A stretch of 64,000 nucleotides of DNA from an uncultured Anaeroplasmataceae bacterium (GTDB lineage: Bacteria; Bacillota_I; Bacilli_A; Acholeplasmatales; Anaeroplasmataceae). This document shows, piece after piece, positions 41,574-49,387 of this stretch. The stretch lies in the NCBI GenBank assembly GCA_944325035.1, contig CALUYM010000006.1, forward strand, positions 1-64,000, written 5' to 3'. Under the pieces are notes generated by a model. That model saw nothing but the letters and a program-made list of their open reading frames with translations, was not told the origin of the DNA and did no database searches. How positions within the stretch are numbered: position 1 is the first letter of the stretch; each line of letters starts with the position of its first letter. The position numbers were made by a program, and so were the translations under genes.

Positions 41574-42890
41574 CTTTAATAATTCTTTTTTATAATCTTC
41601 ATAACCTGGCTTGTCTAGCAAAGCGAACATATTTTTTTTATATGCTTCAACACCTGGTTGATCAAATGGATTCACTCCTAATGTATATGCACTTAATCCA
41701 CAGGCAAATTCAAAGAAATAAGCTAAGTATCCATATGCATATGCACTAATTTCTGGAATATTGATTAACATATTAGGAACATTTCCATCAGTATGTGCAA
41801 TAATTGTTCCTTCCATTGCTTTTTTATTTACTTCATCTAATGTTTTTCCCGACAAGAAATTTAAACCATCTAAATTATCATCATTTGCTTCAATTTCAAT
41901 GTCTAAACGAGGTTTATTAACACTCAAAACAGTTTCAAATAAATGCTTTTTTCCATCTTGAATCATTTGTCCAAGTGAATGAAGATCTGTTGAAAAAGAA
42001 ACACTAGCTGGGAAAATCCCTTTTAAGTCTTTACCTTCTGATTCACCAAATAATTGTTTCCACCATTCAGAAAAATAGTTTAAACATGGTTCATAGTTGA
42101 TAAGTAATTCAATATCATATCCTTGATTATATAAAGTATTGCGCATTGCAGCATAAACAATTGCGTCATTGTTTTCGTCCTTATTTTGGAAATAATCACG
42201 AGCATCCTTTGCACCTTGCATCATTGATTCAATATCAATATTGGCACAAGCAATTGGTAAAAGTCCAACTGCAGTTAAAACTGAGAAACGTCCACCAACG
42301 TCATCTGGGACAACAAATGTCTCATAACCCTCAGTTTGAGCTAATGTTTTTAAAGCTCCACGTGCTTTATCTGTAGTTGCAAAGATTCTTTCTTTAGCAC
42401 CATTTTTTCCATAGCGCTTTTCTGCTAAAGATTTCAAAATACGAAAGGCAATCGCTGGTTCAGTAGTAGCTCCTGACTTAGAAATAACATTGATTGAAAA
42501 ATCTTTAGTTGACAAATAAGTAACTAATTCATTTAAATAACTTGAAGATAAATGATTACCAACAAAAATTACTTCTAATTTATCTTTTAGAAAATAATTT
42601 TTCAACATTTCAATTGCGCTTCTAGCCCCAAGATAAGACCCACCAATTCCAACTACCAATAACACATCTGAATTTGAACGAATTTTTTTACTAGCTTTCA
42701 AAATTCGATTAAATTCTTCTCGGTCATAATTGATAGGTAAATCCAACCAACCTAAAAAATCATTACCTAAACCTTCTTTTGACATTAAAATATCGTAACT
42801 CTTTAGTGTTTTAGTTAAAACTCTTCGATATTCATCTTTGTTTAAAAACTTATCTACTCTTTTAAAATCAAAATTTAAATACTTCTTCAT
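41562..42890 (-). CDS. pgi: Glucose-6-phosphate isomerase
   Basis: 442 residues, the short Gram-positive type. [36 protein letters not shown], the [16 protein letters not shown] signature and the C-terminal [19 protein letters not shown] are all present. It interconverts glucose-6-P and fructose-6-P. GGGAG precedes the ATG. It follows the NifU-like gene by 9 bp, so is probably in the yutD operon. Confidence 0.97.
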   Translation of the reverse strand: MKKYLNFDFKRVDKFLNKDEYRRVLTKTLKSYDILMSKEGLGNDFLGWLDLPINYDREEFNRILKASKKIRSNSDVLLVVGIGGSYLGARSAIEMLKNYFLKDKLEVIFVGNHLSSSYLNELVTYLSTKDFSINVISKSGATTEPAIAFRILKSLAEKRYGKNGAKERIFATTDKARGALKTLAQTEGYETFVVPDDVGGRFSVLTAVGLLPIACANIDIESMMQGAKDARDYFQNKDENNDAIVYAAMRNTLYNQGYDIELLINYEPCLNYFSEWWKQLFGESEGKDLKGIFPASVSFSTDLHSLGQMIQDGKKHLFETVLSVNKPRLDIEIEANDDNLDGLNFLSGKTLDEVNKKAMEGTIIAHTDGNVPNMLINIPEISAYAYGYLAYFFEFACGLSAYTLGVNPFDQPGVEAYKKNMFALLDKPGYEDYKKELLKKAA

Positions 42891-42899
42891 AAATACTCC

Positions 42900-43145
42900 C
42901 TAAAAAATTCCATCACTAACATTTTCAACACCGATTACACCAGGTACCTCTTCTAAAATCATTTCTTCGATTCCACCCTTTAATGTGTCATCCATCATTG
43001 AACAGCCAACACAAGCTCCAAGCATACGAACATAAACTATTCCATTTTCAAATTTAACGAATTCAATATCTCCACCTTCACTATTTAAGTATGGACGAAT
43101 TCGGTCGATACAATCTTCAATTTTTTCAATTTGATCTTCAATCAT
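42900..43145 (-). CDS. NifU C-terminal domain protein (YutI-like)
   Basis: 81 residues from the ATG at 43145, where AAGGTG lies 7 nt upstream; the longer frame (to 43250) runs through the tail of yutD in another frame. The sequence IRPYLNSEGGDIEFVKFENGIVYVRMLGACVGCSMMDDTLKGGIE contains the CxxC of the NifU-C fold, an iron-sulfur cluster carrier. In B. subtilis yutI also lies near yutD and yunB. Confidence 0.93.
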   Translation of the reverse strand: MIEDQIEKIEDCIDRIRPYLNSEGGDIEFVKFENGIVYVRMLGACVGCSMMDDTLKGGIEEMILEEVPGVIGVENVSDGIF

Positions 43146-43155
43146 AAACTTCACC

Positions 43156-43743
43156 TTATTTTTTATCTTTCTTATTACGATTATTAGTATTATTTTTAAT
43201 ACGATTTTGATTTTTATTATTTTTATTTTGACGATTATTCTTTTGCTCAAGCAGTTTTTCTTTTTGAATTTCTTTTTGAATATCTAATGGTAAAGTGAGT
43301 GCTTTAACAACTGTCAATCGATTCATATCCAATTTAATATTTGGCACATTTTTCTTTGATTTAGTTAAGATTAAACTTTCTTTATCAAAAGACTCTTTTT
43401 CCAGCTTAAAGCACTCAACATCTCCATCAGTCAAAGATGAGTCATCTTTTTCATTTTTTCTAGATTCATACTCTTCTTCTGTAATTCGGTGCAAAATAAA
43501 ATAAGCCGGTTTATAGGCACAACTTTCTAATAAATAGTCAGGAATTTTATGAAAATAATCCTTACTATTTTTTTCATCTGTAAATTGTTTTAATCTCAAT
43601 TTTGAATCTGATATATCACCCACTACATATGGGAAATTATCATACCATTCTTCAATATAACATTCTTTCAGTTGTTCTAAATTAAGCGCATTCCTTGTAT
43701 TTTTTAATACTTCAAAATAGCTTGTTTTAAGTTTAATCACCAT
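43156..43743 (-). CDS. yutD: YutD family protein with a basic Asn/Lys-rich tail
   Basis: 195 residues. FPYVVGDISDSKLRLKQF corresponds to the YutD (DUF1027) core IVGDWGYxQLRLKGF, followed by DYLLESCAYKPAYFILHR. After about residue 155 comes a low-complexity tail rich in Lys, Asn and Gln that typical YutD (about 100 residues) lacks. GGTGAT precedes the ATG. It heads yutD-nifU-pgi. Function unknown; the tail could bind RNA or membrane. Confidence 0.78.
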   Translation of the reverse strand: MVIKLKTSYFEVLKNTRNALNLEQLKECYIEEWYDNFPYVVGDISDSKLRLKQFTDEKNSKDYFHKIPDYLLESCAYKPAYFILHRITEEEYESRKNEKDDSSLTDGDVECFKLEKESFDKESLILTKSKKNVPNIKLDMNRLTVVKALTLPLDIQKEIQKEKLLEQKNNRQNKNNKNQNRIKNNTNNRNKKDKK

Positions 43744-43801
43744 TAAAAATCACCATGCTAATTATATCATACTTTTTAAATAATGTCATTACTAGTGCAA
43801 A

Positions 43802-44422
43802 CTAGCTAATTCCATAGAATTCCGGAACCTCTCCATTAATAATCTCAGCAGAAATTAAAGTCTTAGCTTCCAAATCAATACGCTCATGTTGAAAAGGAAT
43901 TTGAATAAACGTATCTAGACTCATAATTAAATTTATTTCAAATAATGAACTATTAATTCCATATGCTGTAATACTTGTTTCAATCGAGACCTGATGAGCT
44001 TGGTATACTCTTAATTTGACTGGCAGTTTCAACCCATCTGATAAAAAACTTAACTTAGTGAAAAAATAACCAAAAGGAATTTCCATTTCGGTTAATTCTT
44101 CATCTGTAAGTTCATTTTGAATACTTGTTAAAGCCTTTGATGCTAATGTTCTTACTTTCATTGTTTTATACGCATTTAAATATGCATAACTAATAGAGCC
44201 ATCTGTTTTTTTCTCAAGCTCGACAAAATTCCCTTCTACTGCCGGTAATACATTGGCAAGCAAAGCTTCATTTACCATCTGCTCAAATTTTTTTTCACTT
44301 TGTAATTTAACGTATTCTAGTACTGCCTCATCAAAGTAAGAAATACTGAAAAAATAGAGTATGCCCACTAAGATAATAAAAATTAAAAATCTTTTCTTCT
44401 TAAGAAAGTAAGTAAAGCGCAT
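43802..44422 (-). CDS. yunB: Sporulation protein YunB
   Basis: 206 residues. One N-terminal membrane segment (about 11-28), then an extracytoplasmic domain with EIPFGYFFTKLSFLSDGLKLPVKLRVY, ITAYGINSSLFEINLIM and the closing EIINGEVPEFYG, matching the YunB pattern (IPLG..; GINQ..; ..VGxVPxxY). YunB is made under SigmaE control in B. subtilis. It overlaps yunC by 23 nt and belongs to the same small operon. Confidence 0.85.
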   Translation of the reverse strand: MRFTYFLKKKRFLIFIILVGILYFFSISYFDEAVLEYVKLQSEKKFEQMVNEALLANVLPAVEGNFVELEKKTDGSISYAYLNAYKTMKVRTLASKALTSIQNELTDEELTEMEIPFGYFFTKLSFLSDGLKLPVKLRVYQAHQVSIETSITAYGINSSLFEINLIMSLDTFIQIPFQHERIDLEAKTLISAEIINGEVPEFYGIS

Positions 44423-44696
44423 CAGAAACTCGCATACCTGGATAAGCTCCTAATTCCTTAAAAGCATCGCTTACTTCATGAAGTTTTCCCTTTAATAGAT
44501 CATCATATGTTTTTACTCCCAACACACTTCCACATAAAACCTTGCGATCTTTTAATTTATCAGAGTTATAAATGTTAACATTTAAAGCTCCACACATTAA
44601 AAAGCCCTTATCACTTGTAATTATTATAAGATTTGTTTTAGGTAAATCAACGCGTATTTTATTAAATACCGTTCCATTAATAATCATTTCTTCCAT
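44400..44696 (-). CDS. yunC: YunC family protein (DUF1805)
   Basis: 98 residues. LIIITSDKGFLMCGALNVNIYNSDKLKDRKVLCGSVLGVKTYDDLL matches the DUF1805 core (KG..MCGxLD; ..VGVKTxDDLL). Function unknown. The yunB-yunC pair is also adjacent in B. subtilis. GGTGAGA precedes the ATG. Confidence 0.85.
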   Translation of the reverse strand: MEEMIINGTVFNKIRVDLPKTNLIIITSDKGFLMCGALNVNIYNSDKLKDRKVLCGSVLGVKTYDDLLKGKLHEVSDAFKELGAYPGMRVSDALYLLS

Positions 44697-44950
44697 ATTC
44701 TCACCAATTAATTCTATGTAGATTTTTATTATTTTATGCCTTTTTTAGTTTATTATTAGATTTTATAAATTAAGTTAATTTCAGTTTTTGAATATGATTG
44801 ACCTATAAATTAACATTAATAGCTAACTTATCTCACATAATTTAGTATTTCAACAACAAATTTTTAACTAAAGAATATCTATACTTACTAACTAAGTAAA
44901 AGATTCTTAATTCTCATAAATAGTCTTTATAGTTAATATGTCATTTATAT
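44697..44950. other. AT-rich gap between yunC and ispF
   Basis: About 250 bp of AT-rich DNA without an ORF bearing an SD. It should contain the minus-strand promoter for yunC-yunB. Nothing else is visible. Confidence 0.5.
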
Positions 44951-44980
44951 AAAAAAAGGCACTTAAAAAGTACCTTTTTC
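44951..44980. terminator. Terminator of the ispD-ispF operon
   Basis: AAGGCACTT and AAGTACCTT form a stem with one mismatch; A7 and T5 tracts flank it on both sides. Confidence 0.75.
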
Positions 44981-45004
44981 ATTATTTTATTATTATCAGA
45001 TATT

Positions 45005-45514
45005 TTATCTTTGTGATAAAATATCTTCTTTAAAAGTAGGACATTTTTCAATCAATAAAACACACTCAGCAGCTAAAGCTTCCCCTCGCCCTATAAAACT
45101 CATTTTTTCATAAGTGGTAGCTTTAATATTTACATTTGCTAAACTTGTATTTAATAACTTAGCAACCGACTCTTTAATTCTTTCTCTTATCGGATTAATT
45201 TTTATAAATTCTGAATAAATCGTTAAATCCAAATTAACTAATTGGTAACCTTTTTTTAAAACCCTATCATAGCATTCTTTTAAAATAATTTTAGAATCCA
45301 TATTTAAAGTTTCTTCACTATTATCTGGATAGAATGTTCCTAAATCTCCTTCTGCAACTGCACCTAAAAATGCTTCTGCAATCGCATGTAAAACAACATC
45401 GGCATCACTATGGCCTAATAAACCTAATTTACTATTTTCAATTAAAACACCGCCTAAATATAAAGGTCTTCCTTCAACTAAGCGATGAGTATCCCATGCA
45501 TGACCTATTCGCAT
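45005..45514 (-). CDS. ispF: 2-C-methyl-D-erythritol 2,4-cyclodiphosphate synthase
   Basis: 169 residues. MRIGHAWDTHRLVEGRPLYLGGV carries the metal-binding DxH motif. GHSDADVVLHAIAEAFLGA and INIKATT-like (VNIKATTYEKMSFIGRGE) follow. MEP-pathway step five. It has GGAGG upstream and follows ispD immediately. Confidence 0.97.
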   Translation of the reverse strand: MRIGHAWDTHRLVEGRPLYLGGVLIENSKLGLLGHSDADVVLHAIAEAFLGAVAEGDLGTFYPDNSEETLNMDSKIILKECYDRVLKKGYQLVNLDLTIYSEFIKINPIRERIKESVAKLLNTSLANVNIKATTYEKMSFIGRGEALAAECVLLIEKCPTFKEDILSQR

Positions 45515-46150
45515 TTAATTTCCTCCGTTCAAAATAAAACTAGCTAATTTCAAATCAAATGGTGTAGTAATTTTAATATTAGCTTCATCTCCCTTAATAA
45601 CCTCTATATCAACACTATCAAGCGTACTTATATCATCCGTTACCACTCGTTTTTCATCTAATGCTTTTTTAGCTGATCTTAAAAACAAACTAGTATTTCC
45701 ACCTTGAGGAGTTTGAACTTCTAAAAGATTATCTCGATTTAATGTCTTAAAATTTTCAATTTTATTATATCTTATTGTAGAAATTGGCTTAATTGCAACA
45801 AAATACGCTTCACTTTCACTTTGAAGACATTCGTTAATAATCTTTTCACTAGTTAAAATACGAGCTCCATCATGAATTAAAACACGTTCTGTTTTTACTT
45901 CTTTTAAAGCGTTAAATACTGATTCTTGACGGGTAGCACCACCAATAATTAACTTATAAGGTAAATTTAATTGCCTAAAAAAATCATAGTCTTCTTTAGA
46001 TACAACTAAAAAAATTGAATTTACTTTATCTTTAAATAAATTAATTGCATAATCATACAATGGCTTATTATTAATCTTTAATAGCATTTTATTTTGATTA
46101 GCGTTCATCCTAGAGCCGATACCGGCCATCAGTATTATGGCTGTAGTCAT
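45515..46150 (-). CDS. ispD: 2-C-methyl-D-erythritol 4-phosphate cytidylyltransferase
   Basis: 211 residues. The nucleotide-binding start is IILMAGIGSRMNANQNKMLLKINNKPL; RVLIHDGARILT and VQTPQGG are the family's later blocks. MEP-pathway step three. It overlaps the cyclo-ligase gene by 4 nt and abuts ispF. Confidence 0.96.
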   Translation of the reverse strand: MTTAIILMAGIGSRMNANQNKMLLKINNKPLYDYAINLFKDKVNSIFLVVSKEDYDFFRQLNLPYKLIIGGATRQESVFNALKEVKTERVLIHDGARILTSEKIINECLQSESEAYFVAIKPISTIRYNKIENFKTLNRDNLLEVQTPQGGNTSLFLRSAKKALDEKRVVTDDISTLDSVDIEVIKGDEANIKITTPFDLKLASFILNGGN

Positions 46151-46638
46151 AATAAAAACACCTCTTTTATAATCACATCATTTTTCGAAGGTTCAAAATC
46201 AAACACAAATTCTTTTTTTATTAAGACAAGTGTCTCATTTAAATAATCTTTCAAATATGAATCATAATAACCCTTTCCATAACCAATTCGATGATTCTTT
46301 TTATTTATAGCTAAAGCAGGGACGATAATTAAGTCAATATCATTCTTGTCAATTACTTTTCCTTGTGGCTCAGAAAGATTAAATTTCCCTTTTTTAAAAC
46401 CTTTTGCATCAACATACCTAAATTCTATTTCATGATTTGTTTTGGGGAAAACAAAGGTTATCTCTTTATACAAATCTATTAGTGGTAATAAATTTATTTC
46501 GTCTTGTAAAGGATAATATATACCAACAATTTTCTTTCCGTTTAGATATTTATCTAATTTTAACTTATACTGGGTTATATCGATAATTTGGCCTTTTCTT
46601 TTTGCCAATGCTTTTTTTCTAACAACACATTTTTCCAT
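46147..46638 (-). CDS. 5-formyltetrahydrofolate cyclo-ligase family protein
   Basis: 163 residues, a little short. VGIYYPLQDEINLLPLI and the C-terminal DLIIVPALAINKKNHRIGYGKGYYDSYL correspond to the family's substrate and ATP loops (GxRxGxGxGYYDR). The equivalents KRKG at the N-terminus are shortened. It should convert 5-formyl-THF to methenyl-THF. It is coupled to ispD and lies 1-2 bp after the PAS-GGDEF-like gene. Confidence 0.9.
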   Translation of the reverse strand: MEKCVVRKKALAKRKGQIIDITQYKLKLDKYLNGKKIVGIYYPLQDEINLLPLIDLYKEITFVFPKTNHEIEFRYVDAKGFKKGKFNLSEPQGKVIDKNDIDLIIVPALAINKKNHRIGYGKGYYDSYLKDYLNETLVLIKKEFVFDFEPSKNDVIIKEVFLL

Positions 46639-46639
46639 T

Positions 46640-48190
46640 TTAAATATCCTTATAAAAGAAATAATTCGTTGAAACCTGCTCGCTTTGAGCTAATTTTAGA
46701 GCTTGTCTTGCAGCTAAAATTAAATCAGATTTGGCGCGTAAATCAGTTGACATAACCAATCCCATTGAAGTTTTTGATGTAATTGATATAGATCCAAACC
46801 GCATACTGACAGTTAAAATAGTACCTTTTTTTAAATGTTGTTCTAGTAAACTCATTTTACGATAGTCAGTTATAATCATTGCAAATTCTAATCCTGTTAA
46901 ACGATACATTGCATTGTTTTCAACAAAATTTTGCGATAAAGCCTTAATATAATTAGCCATCACTAAATTTCCCATTTTTCTACCATATGACTCGTTAATT
47001 GCTTCTATACTTGCAAATTTAAATAAAACAAGTTCGAAATTAACATTCTTGTCAAGAAGTGTTCTTAAATGAGCATTTAATGAATCTTCATCTAAAATAT
47101 TATCTAATTCATTTTTGCCACTATTCTCAAAATGATTAGCATTTAACAGTTCAATGTGACCCATAATTTCATTAGTATTACCAAAAAGACGACGTCCAAT
47201 TTCTTTAACATAATTGTAGTTAGCTCCTGTTTTGAAACGATAAGTAATCTCATAATCAGCGTTATCAATTGTCAAATTATTTATAGTTTCTTGATAATAA
47301 GATATATCCTCATGATGAATATATTTAATAAAATCATCATGAACAATGCTATTTTGATTAAAGCCTAATTTGGTTTTAAATGTATCATTTCCCCACATTG
47401 TATTATCATCTAAGTTATAAAAAAAGATGGCTTCTTTAGTTTGCTCAAGATTGGTTGTAAATCGAAGTCTAATATTGTCAAGGCTTGATTCACTCGATTC
47501 TAATTTAGCTTCGACATTGAACATTTCCTCACCTGTTCTTTCATCTCCCATTAGAATATGACCTTTATATTTACCATTTTCGATTAATATATGGTCTTTA
47601 AAACGTAAAACATATGGTTTGTTATCACTTTTTTTATATACTTTTAATTCTCTTGTTAATACTAAATTTTGGGTTTCTTTTTTTAATTCATCAAAAATTC
47701 TAGCTAAATCTTCATTTTTATATGGTTGTTCGTTAATAGCTACTAATGAAAAATTATCATTAAAAATATTAATAAACTTTTCGCCAATTATTTTTTGTTC
47801 AACATCAGTATTTTCTAAAAATAATTTTGAAGCGGATTTAATCTTACCGTTTTTATCAATTAAAACAAATAATTTTTCTTCTTCAATACATTTATAATAT
47901 TCATCATTTAAAAACTTTTTAGAAATACTATTTTTAGTATTAATCGCAAAAGTTAGTCCTAAAATTAAATATGATGCAAAATAAAAATAATTAGCATATT
48001 TGTTTAATTTTTCATCCTGACTGAAATCTTTAGCGAATACAAAAACAATCAAAACATAAATTGCGACAAAAGTTAGGGCATAAATTAACTTGGCTATGTA
48101 TATTTTTCTTTCAGTTAAACATTGTTTAAAAAAAACGGCCCCTAAGAAACACGAAAGAATCAACACGCCACTGGGAAATAATACTTCCAT
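46640..48190 (-). CDS. Membrane sensor with PAS-like domains and a degenerate GGDEF domain
   Basis: 516 residues. Three membrane segments (about 5-23, 31-52, 66-84), two PAS-like stretches (about 100-215 and 250-350; FFYNLDDNTMWGNDTFKTKLGF, then FIKYIHHEDISYY) and a C-terminal GGDEF-like domain (about 365-516). The active-site motif is YRLTGLEFAMI (TGLEF at 432-436), lacking the first Gly and the catalytic Asp, so cyclase activity is unlikely. No DHH/DHHA1 domain follows, unlike GdpP. An AAAGGAG lies 27 nt before the ATG with a TCGGT/ACCGA hairpin between. The cdaA gene is two genes upstream. Confidence 0.82.
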   Translation of the reverse strand: MEVLFPSGVLILSCFLGAVFFKQCLTERKIYIAKLIYALTFVAIYVLIVFVFAKDFSQDEKLNKYANYFYFASYLILGLTFAINTKNSISKKFLNDEYYKCIEEEKLFVLIDKNGKIKSASKLFLENTDVEQKIIGEKFINIFNDNFSLVAINEQPYKNEDLARIFDELKKETQNLVLTRELKVYKKSDNKPYVLRFKDHILIENGKYKGHILMGDERTGEEMFNVEAKLESSESSLDNIRLRFTTNLEQTKEAIFFYNLDDNTMWGNDTFKTKLGFNQNSIVHDDFIKYIHHEDISYYQETINNLTIDNADYEITYRFKTGANYNYVKEIGRRLFGNTNEIMGHIELLNANHFENSGKNELDNILDEDSLNAHLRTLLDKNVNFELVLFKFASIEAINESYGRKMGNLVMANYIKALSQNFVENNAMYRLTGLEFAMIITDYRKMSLLEQHLKKGTILTVSMRFGSISITSKTSMGLVMSTDLRAKSDLILAARQALKLAQSEQVSTNYFFYKDI

Positions 48191-48209
48191 ATATCAACAA
48201 TCGGTAAAA

Positions 48210-48228
48210 CCGAAAACTCCTTTCTTTT
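48210..48228 (-). promoter_or_regulatory. Distant SD followed by a small hairpin before the PAS-GGDEF-like gene
   Basis: On the minus strand GAAAGGAGT is followed by TCGGTTTTACCGA, then ten bases and the ATG at 48190. The frame is closed upstream by TGA, so no nearer start exists. It could be a stabilising 5'-end SD or a structured leader. Confidence 0.4.
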
Positions 48229-48230
48229 TT

Positions 48231-48413
48231 CTATTTTAACAATAAATAATAAACAGCCATTAGTAAAATTACTATAATTAATGTAAATAAATAAATGAAG
48301 AATGGATGTTTTTTAAAAAAATCATTTGTCTTTTTCGTATTAAATAAACTGATTGTCGAGATTGGGTCAAATATTTTACCCAAAATTTTACTCAATATTT
48401 TCATATATTTCAT
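48231..48413 (-). CDS. Small single-pass membrane protein, unknown
   Basis: About 60 residues. An amphipathic basic N-terminal half (ILSKILGKIFDP, then NTKKTNDFFKKHP) precedes one membrane helix (about 40-60). No SD lies near either the TTG at 48419 or the ATG at 48413, though an AAAGGAG stands 65-70 nt upstream. It lies between cdaA and the PAS-GGDEF-like gene. Reality of the gene is moderately supported by its protein-like pattern only. Confidence 0.45.
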   Translation of the reverse strand: MKYMKILSKILGKIFDPISTISLFNTKKTNDFFKKHPFFIYLFTLIIVILLMAVYYLLLK

Positions 48414-48481
48414 TATCAATATCTATAAATATACACTTTTTTAATTTATTATTAATGTGATAATATTTATAAATTTTGATA

Positions 48482-48494
48482 TACTCCTTTCACT
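48482..48494 (-). promoter_or_regulatory. Orphan Shine-Dalgarno-like GAAAGGAGT upstream of the small membrane protein
   Basis: Minus strand: TATATA, then GTGAAAGGAGTATATC, about 70 nt before any usable start codon. A loose -35 (TTATTG) stands 16 nt before TATATA, so the SD would be at the very 5' end of the RNA. Confidence 0.35.
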
Positions 48495-48528
48495 ATATAT
48501 TTTGTTAACATCAACCAATAACAAAGTT

Positions 48529-49290
48529 TTATTTTATATAAAGATTTAAATACCCCATTAACTTATCACGATCACTAATATGAATACTCATGCTATCATA
48601 GGTAATCGTAATTTTTCCTGTCTCTTCAGAACAAATGATTGTTAAAGCATCAGTAACTTCTGAAATTCCCATTCCGGCACGATGGCGTGAACCTGTTGTT
48701 TTATCTAAATCTTCATTTTGGGTCAAAATATAATATGCAGCAGCACATCGAATACGATTTCCACGAATAATAACAGCTCCATCATGAAGAGGAGTATTTG
48801 GAATAAATATATTAATTAAAAGTTCTTTCGAAATTTCACTATCTAAAATAATAGCTTTTTGAGCATATTGATCCAATGAAATCTTATTTTCAATTGTAAT
48901 CAATGCCCCAATATGTTTACTAGATAGCTCCATAACCGCATCAACAATTGCATTTTTAGCTTTTTCACTTGAAGTTAAAACTTCATTATATTTGATTTCA
49001 GCACGATGAACTGACTCCATTTGTCTTCTAATATCAGGTGCTAAAACAACAACTGCAAAGATTGGATAAAAAATGCAAATATACTTATAAATAATAAATG
49101 CTAATCTATAGTTAAGTCTATAAACTAAATATAAGATAGCTAATTGAATTAAATATATAAAAACAATATTCAAAACTCGGCGATTTTTACAGGCAAATTT
49201 AAATATGACAATAAAAACTAAAAAAATTAGAATTCCTTCAATTATATAAGGATAAGTTTTTGATAATAAATTCGTGAATGTTAAAATCAT
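48529..49290 (-). CDS. cdaA: Diadenylate cyclase CdaA
   Basis: About 253 residues from the ATG at 49290, 8 nt after GGAGG. Three N-terminal membrane segments, a linker helix, then the DAC domain with IGALITIENKISLDQYA, PLHDGAVIIRGNRIRCAAAYYIL (DGA motif) and SRHRAGMGISEVTDAL (RHR motif). It makes c-di-AMP from two ATP. The usual partners cdaR and glmM do not follow; instead there are a tiny membrane protein and a PAS-degenerate-GGDEF protein. Confidence 0.96.
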   Translation of the reverse strand: MILTFTNLLSKTYPYIIEGILIFLVFIVIFKFACKNRRVLNIVFIYLIQLAILYLVYRLNYRLAFIIYKYICIFYPIFAVVVLAPDIRRQMESVHRAEIKYNEVLTSSEKAKNAIVDAVMELSSKHIGALITIENKISLDQYAQKAIILDSEISKELLINIFIPNTPLHDGAVIIRGNRIRCAAAYYILTQNEDLDKTTGSRHRAGMGISEVTDALTIICSEETGKITITYDSMSIHISDRDKLMGYLNLYIK

Positions 49291-49360
49291 AATGCATTCC
49301 TCCACTAACATATGTTAATTATAGCAAACTTTAATGATTTGTTAAATAGTAGCTAACTAA

Positions 49361-49387
49361 AAAACACTGAAATGATTTTTCAGTGTT
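49361..49387 (-). terminator. Terminator of the ClpC-like gene
   Basis: AAACACTGAAA pairs with TTTCAGTGTTT around a short loop, overlapping the TGA stop at 49380-49382. Confidence 0.8.

Noticed and set aside
42900-43250. Longer 116-residue start of the NifU-like protein (MSKRIIVKIKIIKIK...)
   Set aside because: The extra 35 residues are a shadow of the yutD tail; the SD AAGGTG and family N-terminus favour the ATG at 43145.
48330-48480. Open frame from ATT 9 nt after the orphan SD at about 48486
   Set aside because: It overlaps the small membrane protein in another frame, contains only AT-driven residues and would need another AUU start; chance is the better explanation.
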